Positions 5,689 to 6,278 of a stretch of DNA of 6,278 nucleotides are shown in pieces. The stretch lies in contig CAZTNW010000020.1 of assembly GCA_964614945.1 (NCBI GenBank), positions 1 through 6,278 on the forward strand. Direction: 5' to 3'. This DNA is from CAZTNW01 sp964614945 (GTDB lineage: Bacteria > Caldisericota > JANLFM01). The notes under the pieces are model-generated. The model made no database searches and was not told the origin of the DNA. It was given only the letters and a program-made list of their open reading frames with translations. Each line of letters opens with the position of its first letter. Position 1 is the first letter of the stretch. A program made the position numbers and the translations under genes.

Positions 5689-5765
5689 TTATCGGATTGC
5701 GATTTAAGCCGATAAGTTCATATATCTACTTGTATTTATTCATTATTTACTTTATTTCGGCTTAA
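5689..5765. repeat. Overlapping, mutually exclusive inverted repeats in AT-rich DNA
   Basis: TTATCGG (5689-5695) is complementary to CCGATAA (5709-5715). TTAAGCCGA (5704-5712) is complementary to TCGGCTTAA (5757-5765). The two pairings share bases 5709-5712, so they cannot form at the same time in one RNA or single strand. The 44 bases between the second pair of arms are almost pure A/T. This could be a switch in a leader RNA, paired operators, or an origin structure; the sequence does not decide. Confidence 0.45.
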
Positions 5766-5778
5766 CTAAATGATATTA

Positions 5779-5800
5779 TAGCCTCACTTAAAGGAGGCTA
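5779..5800 (+). promoter_or_regulatory. Hairpin covering the ribosome binding site of the RarA-like gene
   Basis: TAGCCTC (5779-5785) and GAGGCTA (5794-5800) are perfect 7-base inverted arms around an 8-base loop. The right arm contains most of the ribosome binding site AAAGGAGG (5790-5797), which lies 5 bases before the ATG at 5803. In a transcript starting upstream of 5779 this hairpin would hide the ribosome binding site. A TATTAT hexamer (5774-5779) could instead be a -10 element, in which case the transcript would start within or after the left arm and escape the hairpin, and the dyad could be an operator. Confidence 0.5.
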
Positions 5801-5802
5801 AA

Positions 5803-6267
5803 ATGAGATTAAAAACAAAGAGCGGCTACGACTTTTATGAAGCTGCCTCAGCGATGCAAAAAAGCATCCGCAGAAACGATCCGAAGATCGCCGGATTTTT
5901 TGCCCTGGAGCTTTTCCAATCAGGGTACAAGTATTACGTCTGGAAGCGCCTGTTGACCATATCCGCCGAGGATTGTTACGGGTCTACGATCACAACGGAG
6001 GTCTATAACCTGTATCGTTCCTTCATCCTGATTAATGAAGGCAAGCTGGAGGATGAAAAGCGGGGCCGCATCTTCTTGTCTAAGGCCATTTTGATCCTGT
6101 GCCGGGCAAAGAAATGCAGGGATGCGGACCATCTCCAAAACCTAATTTATGACAGTGATGCTCTGACGGAAGCCGAGATTCAGGCATTCATCAAGGTGGA
6201 TCAAGGGGGGAGCATTGAGGTTCCCCCGGGTTCGACAGCGGTAGGCAAGCGATTTGGTGATAGGTGA
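5803..6267 (+). CDS. Stand-alone RarA/MgsA C-terminal-like protein (replication accessory)
   Basis: This 154-aa protein matches the style of the C-terminal domain of RarA/MgsA/WRNIP1 clamp-loader-like ATPases, whose typical core reads roughly YD-ISA-HKSIRGSDPDAALYW...RRL...ASEDIG. Here residues 9-28 give YDFYEAASAMQKSIRRNDPK, followed by ALELFQSGY (34-42), VWKRLLTISAEDCYG (46-60) and ADHLQNLIYD (108-117). The ATPase part with Walker motifs is absent, and the protein starts cleanly at its own ribosome binding site, so it is a separate small protein rather than a truncated gene. In the parent family this domain mediates tetramer formation and contacts with the replication machinery. A role in element replication or recombination, perhaps via host SSB or clamp loader, is inferred. 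The tail after about residue 133 (GGSIEVPPGS) is probably disordered. Confidence 0.75.
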   Translation: MRLKTKSGYDFYEAASAMQKSIRRNDPKIAGFFALELFQSGYKYYVWKRLLTISAEDCYGSTITTEVYNLYRSFILINEGKLEDEKRGRIFLSKAILILCRAKKCRDADHLQNLIYDSDALTEAEIQAFIKVDQGGSIEVPPGSTAVGKRFGDR

Positions 6268-6278
6268 GTAATTACATT
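6264..6278 (+). CDS. Probable start of next gene, cut by window end
   Basis: A GTG codon at 6264-6266 overlaps the upstream stop as GTGA and opens a frame reading MSNYI to the window edge. The same 4-base overlap style is used throughout the left operon. The only ribosome binding site-like sequence is a weak GGTGA (6256-6260). Only five codons are visible, so the product cannot be identified. Recombination or replication genes often follow in such operons. Confidence 0.35.

Larger units (their letters stand above)
5315..5802. other. 488-bp intergenic control region / candidate replication origin
   Basis: This stretch separates the divergently oriented cargo gene (- strand) and RarA-like gene (+ strand). 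I see no gene in it. In order it holds an AT-rich upstream region of the - strand gene (5330-5425) and a lone TATAAT on the + strand (5418-5423). Next come a GGCC-TTATA-GGCC palindrome (5447-5459) and three to four direct repeats (5472-5617), the third containing a perfect DnaA box. Last are two AGGCCT sites (5662-5677), a very AT-rich stretch (5678-5780), and inverted repeats leading to the next ribosome binding site. Iteron-like repeats, a DnaA box and an AT-rich segment are the classic parts of a bacterial or plasmid origin. No promoter is convincing. Confidence 0.5.

Overview
The window looks like part of a mobile genetic element (prophage, phage satellite or integrative element) in a Gram-negative bacterium. 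The style of the replication proteins suggests a deltaproteobacterium (Desulfobacterota), but this is inference: no rRNA, complete tRNA, integrase or structural phage gene is present to fix the host or the element type.

Left part, 166-3069, + strand: a tight, probably co-transcribed early/replication operon. It starts with a small AlpA/excisionase-type helix-turn-helix protein, followed by a 44-aa microprotein, then a 533-aa fusion of an archaeo-eukaryotic-type primase-polymerase with a RecA-fold (RepA/DnaB-like) ATPase. A possible 27-aa basic microprotein, a 122-aa protein of unknown function with a second in-frame start, and a 168-aa coiled-coil protein follow. Four successive start codons (369, 500, 2098, 2178) overlap the preceding stop as ATGA, which points to translational coupling. 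The primase gene itself holds a small array of GCGTAACAG-type repeats.

Middle, 3070-5314: after the coiled-coil gene comes a GC-rich stretch that reads like the remnant of a small protein split by a one-base shift. An abrupt change to AT-rich DNA follows, then a long convergent gene on the - strand (3383-5314, 643 aa). I read this protein as a PIN-like nuclease domain joined to a C-terminal helical domain. It has the look of an accessory cargo gene, possibly anti-phage defence, inserted between core replication blocks.

Right part, 5315-6278: a 488-bp intergenic region with three 23-bp direct repeats (plus a weaker fourth), a perfect-consensus DnaA box in the third repeat, AGGCCT palindromes and a very AT-rich stretch. 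Together these are a credible replication origin or complex control region. It ends in overlapping inverted repeats and a small hairpin that would cover the ribosome binding site of the next gene. That gene (5803-6267) encodes a stand-alone version of the C-terminal domain of RarA/MgsA-type clamp-loader-like ATPases, and another gene probably starts by GTGA overlap at 6264 and leaves the window.

Taken together: a DNA replication module (primer synthesis plus helicase-like ATPase, candidate origin, RarA-like accessory protein) with a regulatory HTH gene at its head and a nuclease-like cargo gene in the middle.
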